Shown piece after piece: positions 31,823 through 40,744 of a DNA stretch of 64,000 nt. Location: NCBI GenBank assembly GCA_030684395.1, contig JAUXTT010000044.1, positions 1-64,000 on the forward strand, in the 5' to 3' direction. The notes below the pieces were generated by a model. That model saw nothing but the letters and a program-made list of their open reading frames with translations, was not told the DNA's origin and did not search any database. This DNA is from Bacteroidota bacterium (GTDB lineage: Bacteria; Bacteroidota; Bacteroidia; B-17B0; Aurantibacillaceae). A program made the position numbers and the translations under genes. The stretch's first letter is position 1. Each line of letters starts with the position of its first letter.

Positions 31823-32296
31823 ATGAATAAACTAGTTTTAGTAATAGCATTATTAATTTCTGCAATTGTAATGAACGCTCAGGCACCAAAAGGAAAAGCG
31901 ATGCCGGGTGAAACTTACGGAGCAAAGATCAATGACAAAAACGCGATTAATATTGCTGAACTTCCTGCACAATTAACGGAAAAGGACACTGTATTTGAAA
32001 AACTAAAGGGCAAAGTAGTAGCTTCCTGTGAAAGTAAAGGTTGCTGGATGACCCTACAGGTGAACGACAGCACAACTGCCTTTGTAAAAATGAAAGACTA
32101 CGGCTTTTTTGTTCCAACTGCAATTGCTGGTAAAACTGTTGTAGTAGAAGGAGCTTCTTACATCAAAACAACTTCAGTAGATGAGTTAAAACATTATGCT
32201 GAAGATGCTAAAAAATCTAAGAAAGAAATTGCGGCGATTACAAAACCTAAAAAAGAAATTCGAGTAATGGCGAATGGTATTTTGGTTGTTGAATAA
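31823..32296 (+). CDS. DUF4920 exported protein
   Basis: 157 residues with a signal peptide (about 1-20, ending MNAQ). The family core is GAKINDKNAI at 35-44, LKGKVVASCESKGCWMTLQV with the conserved CESKGCWM pair of cysteines, and KDYGFFVPTAIAGKTVVVEGASY. The mature protein resembles an OB-fold-like barrel with a candidate metal site at the cysteines. It is periplasmic; molecular function unknown. It follows pruA by 75 bases and precedes a strong terminator, so they may share a transcript (inference). Confidence 0.92.
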   Translation: MNKLVLVIALLISAIVMNAQAPKGKAMPGETYGAKINDKNAINIAELPAQLTEKDTVFEKLKGKVVASCESKGCWMTLQVNDSTTAFVKMKDYGFFVPTAIAGKTVVVEGASYIKTTSVDELKHYAEDAKKSKKEIAAITKPKKEIRVMANGILVVE

Positions 32297-32319
32297 AAAG
32301 AAGAGGAATTATGTATAAA

Positions 32320-32353
32320 AACTCCACCGATTTTTTCCGGTGGAGTTTTTTGT
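32320..32353 (+). terminator. Terminator of DUF4920 gene
   Basis: AACTCCACCG (32320-32329) pairs with CGGTGGAGTT (32338-32347), followed by TTTTTTG. The convergent response-regulator gene ends 24 bases further on. Confidence 0.92.
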
Positions 32354-32370
32354 TTCCGTAAACAGATAGG

Positions 32371-33528
32371 CTATTTCACCGTATACTGTTTCACGTCTTT
32401 ATCTGTAATAGTTTTATCACAAAGGATCACTAAACGCTCTATTACGTTCCTGAATTCACGAATGTTACCCGTCCAGTTAACTCCCTGTAATGCTTTGATC
32501 GCTTCCTTGGTAAGTGTTTTTTTAGGCATACCGTAATCGGTACAGATTTGCGTTAAAAAATGCTCAGCCAACATTGGAATATCATCAACCCTTTCGTTTA
32601 AAGATGGAACGTGCAAAACAATAACGCTTAACCGATGATACAAATCTTCCCTGAAATTTCCTTCTGCTATTTCTTTTTGCAGATTTTTATTAGTTGCTGC
32701 AACAATTCTCACATTCACTTTAATTTCTTTATCTCCGCCTACACGTGTAATCTTGCTCTCCTGCAAAGCTCTTAATACTTTGGCTTGTGCAGATAAGCTC
32801 ATATCGCCTATCTCATCCATAAACAAAGTACCGCCCTCCGCCAACTCAAATTTACCCTTTCGTGTAGCAACGGCCGATGTAAATGCACCCTTTTCATGCC
32901 CGAATAATTCGCTTTCTATTAACTCGGATGGAATAGCTGCACAATTAACTTCCACTAATGCACCATTGGCCCGTGCGCTGCCTTCATGAATTCTTCTTGC
33001 AACCAGTTCCTTCCCGCTCCCATTACTCCCTGTTATTAAAACACGTGCTTCAGTTGGTGCTACCTTGTCGATCATTTCTTTGATCAGCATAATAGGTTTG
33101 GACTCGCCTATCATCTCAAAATTTTTGTTCACTTTCTTTTTCAATACCTTTGTTTCTGTAACAAGGCCTGAATGCTCAATAGCATTACGAACTGTAACCA
33201 GCAAACGATTTAAGTCAATAGGTTTTGCCAAAAAATCGTAAGCTCCCTTTTTAACCGCCTCTACCGCTGTTTCAATATTACCGTGCCCGCTCATCATCAC
33301 AATAGGGGAATCAATTTCCTGTTCATTCAGTTTATTAAGAAATTCCATCCCATCCAGTTTCGGCATTTTTATATCGCAGAGAATAAGATCGTAATTATCG
33401 GATGTGGCTGCCGCTAACCCACTCACACCGTCTTCCGCTTCATCAATTTTATATTTTTCGAATTCCAGTATTTCACGCAATGATTTACGGATACTTTTTT
33501 CATCGTCAACAATTAATATTTTTGCCAT
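32371..33528 (-). CDS. NtrC-like response regulator lacking a DNA-binding domain
   Basis: 385 residues. A receiver domain (1-120, phospho-acceptor Asp52 in LILCDIKMPK) is joined to an AAA+ domain (about 135-370). Walker A is TGSNGSGKE (166-174), Walker B is GTLFMDEIGD, and the loop that contacts sigma-54 reads GAFTSA (214-219) instead of GAFTGA. The protein stops after the AAA+ lid (NWTGNIREFRNVIERL) and has no C-terminal Fis-type HTH. Similar Bacteroidota regulators with G[AS]FTSA are known to me, so this is a lineage type, not damage. How it finds promoters is unclear. No kinase is adjacent. Confidence 0.92.
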   Translation of the reverse strand: MAKILIVDDEKSIRKSLREILEFEKYKIDEAEDGVSGLAAATSDNYDLILCDIKMPKLDGMEFLNKLNEQEIDSPIVMMSGHGNIETAVEAVKKGAYDFLAKPIDLNRLLVTVRNAIEHSGLVTETKVLKKKVNKNFEMIGESKPIMLIKEMIDKVAPTEARVLITGSNGSGKELVARRIHEGSARANGALVEVNCAAIPSELIESELFGHEKGAFTSAVATRKGKFELAEGGTLFMDEIGDMSLSAQAKVLRALQESKITRVGGDKEIKVNVRIVAATNKNLQKEIAEGNFREDLYHRLSVIVLHVPSLNERVDDIPMLAEHFLTQICTDYGMPKKTLTKEAIKALQGVNWTGNIREFRNVIERLVILCDKTITDKDVKQYTVK

Positions 33529-33588
33529 TTTTATTTTATTCTTTTTGAATTGTAAATTTACTAAATCCCATTTCGAATTTAAAGTCCT

Positions 33589-36500
33589 TTAAAAATAACT
33601 ATTCGAATAACTTGCTCTTTTTCTGTTTCTATAACGCGCTTGTTGCAACATTTCATCAATAAGTTCTTTTTCCCTATCACCTTTTTCAATTTCCTTTGTA
33701 TCCAGATAGAGGTCATCAGAAGTTACCACTTGTTTACTGTTATCCGGGAAAAGTCCGGCAGCATGGATGGTGTAATTATTATCTTTTTTTTGTTTTAGTT
33801 TATAAAAATAAACACTCCCTTTTCTGTTCTTAATTGTGATATCACGTTTTTCAACAAACACAACAGTGTCTTCTTTTTTATCCAGTTTCATATTTCCAAA
33901 AATAAGTGCGTAAGCAAAATCTTTTTGGTTCAGATACTTTTTATCAAAAATATTTTCTTTCTCATACTTTTTTAAGCGTTTGTAAAAATAAGTTCTGGAT
34001 TCTTCAGAAGAACTCAATTTATTAAGCACTGAATCAGGAAATGTATGCCCCTTACTTAACATGTAGGTCAAAATACTGCTTCTGGTACGTAAACCATTAA
34101 TGTTTTGCATTTTTGTAATTATTTGTTTTGCACCTGTTTCATTCAGAAATGGCTCTATCAATATTGCCAGAGCATACAAATGATCGTTACCAAAATATGA
34201 TTGTTGTTTATTGCTTTCTTCTCTAAATACATTCTTTTCTGCAGGCTTACTTTTCGAATCAACAAACATATCATTGTCGATGCTTTTACTGAAATAAGAA
34301 ATTTCCTCTTTTTCCATACTGAACTGCCGTTTCAATTCGTCTTTACATTCTTTGAATAAAATGGGCTTGTATGATGCATATATCTCCTTAGTCAATACAT
34401 TTTCATAAACCGCATAAGCCAGCAGTTTGTGAATAGCGTACTTATATTCCGAATAACGGGTAAGGTCGAGAATTTTCGGATATAAATGTTTGGTAAGGGC
34501 CAACGAATCAAAATACGGGTATAAAATATCCATTGCTTCCTGCTGGGTTTCTAAAGGGGGTGTATCGTTAATCAACAACTCCAGTAAAATTTTGGTTGAT
34601 GCTGCCGTTTTCAAATCAGCCAAAGTTTGCAATAGCACTAATTGAATTTCGGTAGAGTCTGTATAATCTTCATATAACTTTTTTAACTCAGCAGCAACGG
34701 TTTCATTCTTTGTATTTGTTAAACCTCTTATAATGTTTACTTTCGACCGTAAAGTGAGTGAGTGAAAATCAGGCTTGCGAATGTTTCTTAATATAATAGT
34801 ATCATCCTCAGCGAAAAAATCAACATCATTATTCTCAACCGCATCCTGTGCTCCCAATTGTGTTGATTTATCTTTACTATAAATATCTTCAAAAAAGTCG
34901 TTCGCTTTGGAAACAAAAATTCCCTTTCCGATAAAGGTATCTGTTGGAGTAAATGTTCTGAAGAATTCTGTAACAAATTTACTACGCTGTGTTAAACTAT
35001 CGGAGTTAGTTCTAATAATGTAAATTACTTCCCCCTTCAATATTGCACGAACATTGATACACTGATTGGTATTTGTATCCGCATATACAAAATATGCCTC
35101 CTGCCAATAATCTTTTTTCTCTATCTGCTTCGATTTCAGAATAAGATCTTTCCCATAGGTATACTTTTCAGCCCTTCTAACCCAAAACGTGTCGGCATTT
35201 TCCACATTGCTGTACTTTGAAAACCTGTTCACATCAATCATCACACATTCATTTGTATTTACTGATGAGTAATAATGTGAGCGGGAGAAATAATATTTTT
35301 TTGCCTCCGGTTCTTTCTTGCCGTTTTTAGGTTTTTTTTCTTCATATGGAGAAAGGTGCTTTTTTTCCTTATTCATCATAGTTATGGTATTAACCCGAAA
35401 AAACAAAGTGCTGTCAACAAACTCCTGAAACGATTCCTTTACCTTTATCTCATTTAACTGAAGGGAAGTAATGAATTTTTCCGCATTCTTGTCTTTTGCA
35501 TTGGTGAGTTGCAAGTAATAAAAAGGTTGGGAAATTGTGATCCTCCCCTGAAATTCACTATTTTGATAAGTAGCTGTAAAACGCAAAGATGGGTACCTGG
35601 TTTTATCCATTATTTTTTTTGAAATCAATTTCATGCTTTGTTCCTTACAAAAATTTTCAGCAAGTACATTTAATTCAAAAGTATCTTCTTCCATGTATTT
35701 AAAATCATGATAAGCGGACCGTATAAAGGTGTATTGTTTTTGATTTTCATCCAGGCCATTTGCAATAAAATGCGCAAAGGTTCTGTAATTATAATCCCTG
35801 TTGCTTTGTTTATGTAATCTTTCAGGCATATACACAGAAGCTCCATACTCAGGAAACTCATGCACCTTGAACAACTTTGTTTTTGGATCCAGAAATTTCA
35901 ATGAATTGAGAAAATGCTGAGCTTCTTTTCCTTTGGCATATTCTGCATTTCCGTTTACTTTTACCACAATCAATTGCGTTGGAGAAAAAATAATTTTGTA
36001 ATACTGATAATCTCCGCGTTTTGTTTGATTCTCAATATCGTAGCCGCTCCAACCGTTATTGGTAAGCAAGGGTGTTTTTTTCAATATCTTTCCCGGAATA
36101 TTCTCAAACAATAAGCTATCTACTTTCTTCATATAATCCGAAGGTTTCATTCCCAGCAAGGCCGCATAATTTTGAACGGTCATTACCATGTAAAAGCATC
36201 CGTTGGCCATATCTGGATGCAAATAGTATTTGTACGATTTTGTTTTTGCTACCTCATACATCTTACCCGGAACTTCTATAGAAAACAAACTATCAACATC
36301 AGTATAGGTTTCAAAATTTACCGGATAATTTATTTTTTCTACTTCTTCTTTAAACTTGCTCTCTAATCCGCTATTTAAAAAAATGGGCCGAACTTTATAT
36401 CCTTTTTGTATCAATAAGTAGATCACACCTTTATCTCCGGGTAAATGAGCAGCTCCCACTCCCGTAAACAAACTCTGCAAACGCATAATGCTATCCATAT

Positions 36501-37257
36501 TTTTCACCATAATCTCATTACGGATTTCGAGCATGTATTTCGTGTAGTTCTTTGAGGGATAAAATATCTTGGAAATAGAATCCATGAAGTCAAGATCACC
36601 TCTTCTGTAAGCATCCTCGATGAGATCTGTATAACTCATGCCTTTTAGTAATTTACTTTTTTTAGCATAACTGATTTGATCCTCTTCATTTTCATCAATA
36701 CTCTCCTGCGCCTTATCGACCAACATTTGTGACTGTCTATAATTTTCCAGACTTGCAATTTGTTTCCCGTACTTTCTGCCGCTTTGTAAAATAAAAAGAT
36801 CGAGATAAGTATTCTCTTCAAAATTATCCTGTCCCTCACGTTTACGATAGAGTAAACTATTTACAATTTGAGGGTAATATTTAAGGACACCTTTTAACTC
36901 CCTGTTAGTTGGAATATTAAGGTAAAAGCAATTTTTATAAAACGAATTTGTGCTCTGCGGATTGTTTTTGGTAATTTCTACATCATTTCTCTTTTCTGCA
37001 TACAGCTCTTCCATCCACTTTTCCGGATTGGTTTCCACACCAACCACATCCACGTTTTTAATGGCAATAAAAAACGAATCGCTTAAATGAAAAGCAACCT
37101 TGTTACTTACGTGCATAGTACCGTATAAATAACTTGGCTTAGAAAGCCCGTTCCCGCTTATCTCCCAAAAAAGCGAATTGTACTTCTTAGTTGATTGCGC
37201 AACAGAAAAAACGGAAATTAAAAGGGCAATATATAATAATATAAACTTGCTAAACAT
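33589..37257 (-). CDS. Very large TraB/GumN family protein
   Basis: 1222 residues with a signal peptide (1-20, ending SVAQ). Residues about 30-290 form the TraB/GumN domain: KPSYLYGTMHVSNKVAF at the start and LFTGVGAAHLPGDKGVIYLLIQKGYKVRPI at the end (in blocks), including the conserved GTxH and GxxHL motifs of the EreA/ChaN-like superfamily. The middle (about 300-800) is beta-rich with repeated phrases of the type YLQLTNAKDKN. The C-terminal third (about 850-1100) is helical, HEAT-like (ETVAAELKKLYEDYTD, AASTKILLELLINDTPP). Typical TraB/GumN proteins are about 290 residues. It is likely periplasmic; function unknown. A short upstream gap holds no clear promoter. Confidence 0.85.
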   Translation of the reverse strand: MFSKFILLYIALLISVFSVAQSTKKYNSLFWEISGNGLSKPSYLYGTMHVSNKVAFHLSDSFFIAIKNVDVVGVETNPEKWMEELYAEKRNDVEITKNNPQSTNSFYKNCFYLNIPTNRELKGVLKYYPQIVNSLLYRKREGQDNFEENTYLDLFILQSGRKYGKQIASLENYRQSQMLVDKAQESIDENEEDQISYAKKSKLLKGMSYTDLIEDAYRRGDLDFMDSISKIFYPSKNYTKYMLEIRNEIMVKNMDSIMRLQSLFTGVGAAHLPGDKGVIYLLIQKGYKVRPIFLNSGLESKFKEEVEKINYPVNFETYTDVDSLFSIEVPGKMYEVAKTKSYKYYLHPDMANGCFYMVMTVQNYAALLGMKPSDYMKKVDSLLFENIPGKILKKTPLLTNNGWSGYDIENQTKRGDYQYYKIIFSPTQLIVVKVNGNAEYAKGKEAQHFLNSLKFLDPKTKLFKVHEFPEYGASVYMPERLHKQSNRDYNYRTFAHFIANGLDENQKQYTFIRSAYHDFKYMEEDTFELNVLAENFCKEQSMKLISKKIMDKTRYPSLRFTATYQNSEFQGRITISQPFYYLQLTNAKDKNAEKFITSLQLNEIKVKESFQEFVDSTLFFRVNTITMMNKEKKHLSPYEEKKPKNGKKEPEAKKYYFSRSHYYSSVNTNECVMIDVNRFSKYSNVENADTFWVRRAEKYTYGKDLILKSKQIEKKDYWQEAYFVYADTNTNQCINVRAILKGEVIYIIRTNSDSLTQRSKFVTEFFRTFTPTDTFIGKGIFVSKANDFFEDIYSKDKSTQLGAQDAVENNDVDFFAEDDTIILRNIRKPDFHSLTLRSKVNIIRGLTNTKNETVAAELKKLYEDYTDSTEIQLVLLQTLADLKTAASTKILLELLINDTPPLETQQEAMDILYPYFDSLALTKHLYPKILDLTRYSEYKYAIHKLLAYAVYENVLTKEIYASYKPILFKECKDELKRQFSMEKEEISYFSKSIDNDMFVDSKSKPAEKNVFREESNKQQSYFGNDHLYALAILIEPFLNETGAKQIITKMQNINGLRTRSSILTYMLSKGHTFPDSVLNKLSSSEESRTYFYKRLKKYEKENIFDKKYLNQKDFAYALIFGNMKLDKKEDTVVFVEKRDITIKNRKGSVYFYKLKQKKDNNYTIHAAGLFPDNSKQVVTSDDLYLDTKEIEKGDREKELIDEMLQQARYRNRKRASYSNSYF

Positions 37258-37313
37258 AAGCGTATCCCAATAAACAGGTAAGGTAAAGGTAATAAATGAG
37301 ATTAAAAAACCAC

Positions 37314-37802
37314 TTATTTCACCTTTTTTAACTGCTCAACAATATCCAATACCGCAGGACAAACAAGGGTGTTTTTATAAGTGAGGTCCAGCAACTGAAA
37401 CATCTTTTTTCTATTGGTATGCGGGTACCCGCGGCAAGCTGTAGGGCGCGATTCGTAAATCAAACAATAATTGTCTCCATCCAAAAACGGGCAGGGCGCA
37501 GAATTCAAAACGTAATCATTATCCTTATCAAGATGTAAATATTTATCTATGAATTGTGAAGGTGAAATACGAATGTGTTTAGCCACATTTTCTATATCCT
37601 TTTGCTTAAAAATGGGGGAAGTAGTTTTGCAACAATTGGCACAAGTCAAACAATCTATCCGGTCAAAAGCATTACTGTGAGCCTCATGAAAATCGCTATC
37701 CAGCTTGCGGGGATTGGCTTTTTTCAGACGTGACAAAAACTGTTTGTTTTGATCCTTTAAAGTTTGCGATTGTTTTCTGAATTCTTCGAGGTTCATTTTC
37801 AT
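37314..37802 (-). CDS. YkgJ family cysteine-cluster protein
   Basis: 162 residues with the eight-cysteine YkgJ pattern: DCLTCANCCKT (about 49-59), SAPCPFLDGDNYCLIYESRPTACRGYP (in blocks, about 105-131) and CPAVLDIVE near the end. This cluster is proposed to coordinate zinc or an Fe-S centre. It is cytosolic, of unknown reaction. An additional N-terminal helix (QSQTLKDQNKQFLSRLKK) precedes the cluster. It lies between the large TraB gene and a repeat element, on the same strand as both neighbours but without clear operon signals. Confidence 0.9.
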   Translation of the reverse strand: MKMNLEEFRKQSQTLKDQNKQFLSRLKKANPRKLDSDFHEAHSNAFDRIDCLTCANCCKTTSPIFKQKDIENVAKHIRISPSQFIDKYLHLDKDNDYVLNSAPCPFLDGDNYCLIYESRPTACRGYPHTNRKKMFQLLDLTYKNTLVCPAVLDIVEQLKKVK

Positions 37803-37831
37803 CTAACATTAAAGAACAATAATACGAAATA

Positions 37832-37925
37832 CCGCCTCAGATTTTCACAGATTTCTTATCTATATTTTTTTACTCAATTCAACCTTCCTAAAACAAGGAT
37901 CGGCGTAATCTGTGAAAATCTGCGG
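37832..37925. repeat. Inverted repeat with CAGATTTTCACAGATT arms
   Basis: CAGATTTTCACAGATT (37838-37853) is matched in inverse by AATCTGTGAAAATCTG (37907-37922), with CCGC/GCGG outside each arm. A 53-base A/T-rich spacer separates them. It occupies the YkgJ to FtsB-like gap. Confidence 0.8.
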
Positions 37926-37944
37926 CTAAATTAGATTACGAAAA

Positions 37945-38232
37945 TCATTTCTTTACGATCACGAACACATCCTCGTTATCCCTTTTCATCAAATAAGTCT
38001 CACGGGCAAATTTTTCCAAATTATTGGAATCCGTTTCCAGTTCTTTAATTTGTCTTTTATTATCCTCGATTGCTTTAATGTAATAATCGCGTTCACCTTG
38101 CAGTTTAGCTACTTTATTACTTAAATCACGTTGAGTAGAAAAATCGTTCTTGTCGAAAAAGATCAGCCAGACCAATAAAGCCACAACTGTGATCAGGTAT
38201 TTGTTTTTTATGACAGCGAAGACTTTTTTCAT
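37945..38232 (-). CDS. Septum formation initiator (FtsB/DivIC-like)
   Basis: 95 residues from the ATG at 38232: a short cytosolic N-terminus, one membrane helix (YLITVVALLVWLIFFD, about 12-28) and a coiled coil (about 32-75, NKVAKLQGERDYYIKAIEDN) ending in the family signature LEKFARETYLMKRDNEDVFVI. FtsB/DivIC proteins are bitopic divisome subunits that work with FtsL/FtsQ. The frame is open to 38280, but a -7 box at 38267 excludes that. It is divergent from the L,D-transpeptidase gene, so a cell-wall theme is shared across the promoter region. Confidence 0.9.
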   Translation of the reverse strand: MKKVFAVIKNKYLITVVALLVWLIFFDKNDFSTQRDLSNKVAKLQGERDYYIKAIEDNKRQIKELETDSNNLEKFARETYLMKRDNEDVFVIVKK

Positions 38233-38266
38233 TAATTTAGTGGTACTAATATTGTTATTACCTCTG

Positions 38267-38274
38267 CAAAAATA
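38267..38274 (-). promoter_or_regulatory. -7 box of FtsB-like gene
   Basis: TATTTTTG on the minus strand matches TAnnTTTG, 34 bases before the ATG at 38232 in the divergent gap with the L,D-transpeptidase gene. Confidence 0.55.
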
Positions 38275-38283
38275 TTTCATATT

Positions 38284-39063
38284 ATGACACCTCCGACCAA
38301 TTCATTTTCAAAGTTATTCAACCTTTTTGTGTTCAAATCTATTTTAATTGGCTCTTTACTTGCCTCAAGCGGAGTTTATGCTCAGGCAAGCCTGAAAACG
38401 ACACAAATGAAAAACAAAAGGGTAAAAGGCGCTTATACCGAAAAATGGGCGGGAATGAAGGCTAAACTGGAAGCACAAAAGATCAACAGTGCTAATTATG
38501 ATGTATTGATCCGCGCTTTTAAATTGGAGAAAAAATTGGAGATCTGGGTAAAAAACAAAGCAGACAATGTTTACACTCACCTACTCGATTATGATATTTG
38601 TGAAACATCAGGCGAATTGGGTCCGAAAAGGCAGGAAGGCGACGGGCAGGTTCCTGAAGGATTTTATTCGATCGATCTTTGGAATCCTACCAGCAGCTAC
38701 TATTTATCCATGCGGGTAAATTATCCCAATTTATCGGACACAAAAAAAGGTAAAAAACCTTTGGGCGGGGCAATTATGATCCATGGAAACTGCGTAACAA
38801 TTGGTTGTATCCCAATTACAGATGATAAAATAAAAGAATTATACATTTTATGTTTGGAAAGTAAATCACAAGGAAATAATGTGAAAGTAGATTCTTATCC
38901 ATGCAAACTCACAGAAGAGAACATGAAAAAATTAAATGCTACTTACCCAAAAGAGCAAGTAGAGTTTTGGACAAATCTAAAAACAGGTTACGATCTTTTT
39001 GAGAAGAACAAAAGTAAATTCTCGGTGAGTGTGGATGCTAAAGGGAATTACGTGTTTAAATAG
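38284..39063 (+). CDS. L,D-transpeptidase family protein (YkuD-like)
   Basis: 259 residues with a signal peptide (about 1-34, ending VYAQ). The catalytic domain (about 75-215) carries His167 and Cys175 in HGNCVTIGCIPITDD, the YkuD HxxxxxxxC arrangement, and the upstream GDGQVPEGFYSI that precedes the active site. L,D-transpeptidases make 3-3 peptidoglycan cross-links or attach lipoproteins to the wall. The usual Ser/Thr-x-Gly-Cys motif reads TIGC here. It is the short periplasmic class without LysM. The N-terminal segment of the ORF contains several possible ATGs; 38284 leaves a signal peptide of reasonable length. Confidence 0.88.
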   Translation: MTPPTNSFSKLFNLFVFKSILIGSLLASSGVYAQASLKTTQMKNKRVKGAYTEKWAGMKAKLEAQKINSANYDVLIRAFKLEKKLEIWVKNKADNVYTHLLDYDICETSGELGPKRQEGDGQVPEGFYSIDLWNPTSSYYLSMRVNYPNLSDTKKGKKPLGGAIMIHGNCVTIGCIPITDDKIKELYILCLESKSQGNNVKVDSYPCKLTEENMKKLNATYPKEQVEFWTNLKTGYDLFEKNKSKFSVSVDAKGNYVFK

Positions 39064-39073
39064 GGGCTTCGAG

Positions 39074-39119
39074 TTTTTTTCAACACAGAGGGCACGGAGA
39101 GTGCAGAGTTACACGGAGA
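39074..39119. repeat. Left arm flanking phosphatase gene
   Basis: TTTTTTCAACACAGAG (39075-39090) is the exact inverse of 39526-39541 on the far side of the phosphatase gene. It continues into GGCACGGAGAGTGCAGAGTT, a run of short CAGAG-like units. Confidence 0.8.
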
Positions 39120-39147
39120 AATTATTTTAAGCTTTTCTAGTTTGAGG

Positions 39148-39483
39148 TTATAAAAGTCCTCTTATATAAACATCTTCCACTCGAGTTTTTAGTAATTCCA
39201 TTAGTTCCAATTGCATGTAATCATATTCGTCCGGAATATAAAGACACACAATTTTTTTTGTCTCATATACTTTAGGAAATTTCTTTCTGATTTCGTTTCG
39301 ATGATGCTTTTCCATAACAATAATTGTATCAGCCCATGTTACCAACTCAAGGCTAATAACTGTGGCAGCACTTTTATCAGTTCCAGCAGACTTAACACTA
39401 AATCGTTCATCATTCTCAAATATTTTGTGAGCAGTAGCACTCCTCATTCTGTTTATAGTGCAAACAAATAATATTTTTTTCAT
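39148..39483 (-). CDS. Small predicted protein tyrosine phosphatase (COG4551-like)
   Basis: 111 residues. The P-loop is CTINRMRS (8-15), i.e. C-x5-R-S with Cys8 and Arg14, near the N-terminus as in low-molecular-weight phosphatases. KILFVCTINRMRSATAHKIF and ADTIIVMEKHHRNEIRKKFP match the COG4551 type, which is shorter than classical LMW-PTPs and lacks their usual DPY loop. Here an Asp in YIPDEYDYM may act as the acid. It is one of two phosphatase genes of the superfamily in the window (the other is 61190). It is enclosed by a 16-base perfect inverted repeat, which suggests that it moves or is a repeat passenger. Substrate unknown. Confidence 0.85.
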   Translation of the reverse strand: MKKILFVCTINRMRSATAHKIFENDERFSVKSAGTDKSAATVISLELVTWADTIIVMEKHHRNEIRKKFPKVYETKKIVCLYIPDEYDYMQLELMELLKTRVEDVYIRGLL

Positions 39484-39541
39484 TATACTCTGTGCAACTC
39501 TCCGCGGCGGCGGATAACTCTGTAACTCTGTGTTGAAAAAA
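39484..39541. repeat. Right arm flanking phosphatase gene
   Basis: CTCTGTGTTGAAAAAA (39526-39541) is the inverse of the left arm. Between it and the gene start lies TCCGCGGCGGCGGATAACTC (39501-39520), a GC-rich core like that at 18290. The arm lies directly in the promoter region of the phosphatase gene. Confidence 0.8.
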
Positions 39542-39544
39542 GAT

Positions 39545-40744
39545 TTAGCCCACCACGGCCAACCAGGCCATTAAACCACTTCCCACCTCTAATGCTTTTG
39601 GATCAATATCAAAAGTTGGAGTATGAACTCCCGAGGTGATGTTTTTTTCTTTGTTGCCTGTTCCAAGGCGGTAAAAACAGCTTGGCACTTTTTGAGAGAA
39701 AAAGGCGAAGTCTTCGGCAGTCATGCGAAGTGGAAGTTCTTCTACATTTTCCTTTCCTAAATAATCTTGCGCAGCTTTAATACATGAATCAGTTAGAACC
39801 TCATCGTTCACCAAAAAGGGATAACCCTTTTCAATTCTAACACTTATTTGAGCGTTCCATTTAGATGCGATCTCATCAGCCGTTTTCTGAAGTAAAGTAT
39901 GTACTTCGTTTCTCCAGTTTTCATCCATAGTACGGAATGTACCTGCAATAGCAACCTCATCAGGAATTACATTGGTTGCTCCTTTACCTTCAATTTTACC
40001 GAATGCTAAAACAGTTGGAGCATCCTTGTATTTATCCTGCTGGTACTTTTTATCCAGCATAAATTCCTGATGCAATTTAGAGATCAATTCAGATGCAACT
40101 AACAATGGATTAATATAATCTGCAGGCATAGCAGCATGTCCGCCTTTGCCTTTTACGGTAATATATATTTCATCTGTACTTGCCATGTACATTCCTTTTC
40201 TGAAACCTACTTTACCGGTTTCCATACTTGGAAAAACATGTTGCGCAATGGCATTACTTACTTTTGGATTTTCTAACACTCCTTCTTTTATCATGATAGA
40301 GGCACCACCAGGTAATACTTCTTCTCCGGGTTGGAAAATAAATTTAATACTTCCTTCCCAGTCGTTTTTTAATTCATTTAAGATCATGAGTGCCCCTAAC
40401 ACAGATGCAGAATGCACATCATGTCCGCAAGCGTGCATCACACCTTCATTACACGATTTATAAGAAACATTGTTTAATTCTGTTATTGGTAATGCGTCCA
40501 TATCGGCACGCAACAAAAGCATTCTTTTTTCTTTGTTCATGCCTTCCAATACTCCAACAATTCCGGTTCCTGCAATTCCTCTTGTGTACGATAAACCAAT
40601 TTCATCCAGTGCAGAAGCTATGTAATCTGATGTTTTAAATTCTTTGAAAGACAGTTCAGGATTGGCGTGCAGGTGCTCGCGTATTTTTTTTACACGTTCA
40701 TAATTGGTTGAGGCCAGTGCTTTTATTTTCTCTTTCAATTCCAT
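39545..40744 (-). CDS. M20 family amidohydrolase (peptidase M20D)
   Basis: 399 residues from the ATG at 40744. M20D marks: IREHLHANPELSFKEFKT at the N-terminus, the metal-binding ACGHDVHSA, QPGEEVLPGGASIM with the catalytic Glu and LRMTAEDFAFFSQ with the last His/Glu region. The dimerisation domain includes GKGGHAAMP. It resembles N-acyl-amino-acid/hippurate amidohydrolases; E. coli AbgB-like substrate preference is possible but cannot be read from sequence. It overlaps the TauE gene by one base (TAATG), so the two are co-translated. Cytosolic: no signal peptide. Confidence 0.93.
   Translation of the reverse strand: MELKEKIKALASTNYERVKKIREHLHANPELSFKEFKTSDYIASALDEIGLSYTRGIAGTGIVGVLEGMNKEKRMLLLRADMDALPITELNNVSYKSCNEGVMHACGHDVHSASVLGALMILNELKNDWEGSIKFIFQPGEEVLPGGASIMIKEGVLENPKVSNAIAQHVFPSMETGKVGFRKGMYMASTDEIYITVKGKGGHAAMPADYINPLLVASELISKLHQEFMLDKKYQQDKYKDAPTVLAFGKIEGKGATNVIPDEVAIAGTFRTMDENWRNEVHTLLQKTADEIASKWNAQISVRIEKGYPFLVNDEVLTDSCIKAAQDYLGKENVEELPLRMTAEDFAFFSQKVPSCFYRLGTGNKEKNITSGVHTPTFDIDPKALEVGSGLMAWLAVVG

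Noticed and set aside
38232-38280. Longer start for the FtsB-like gene
   Set aside because: A -7 box (38267-38274) lies in the extension and the shorter form has the usual FtsB length.
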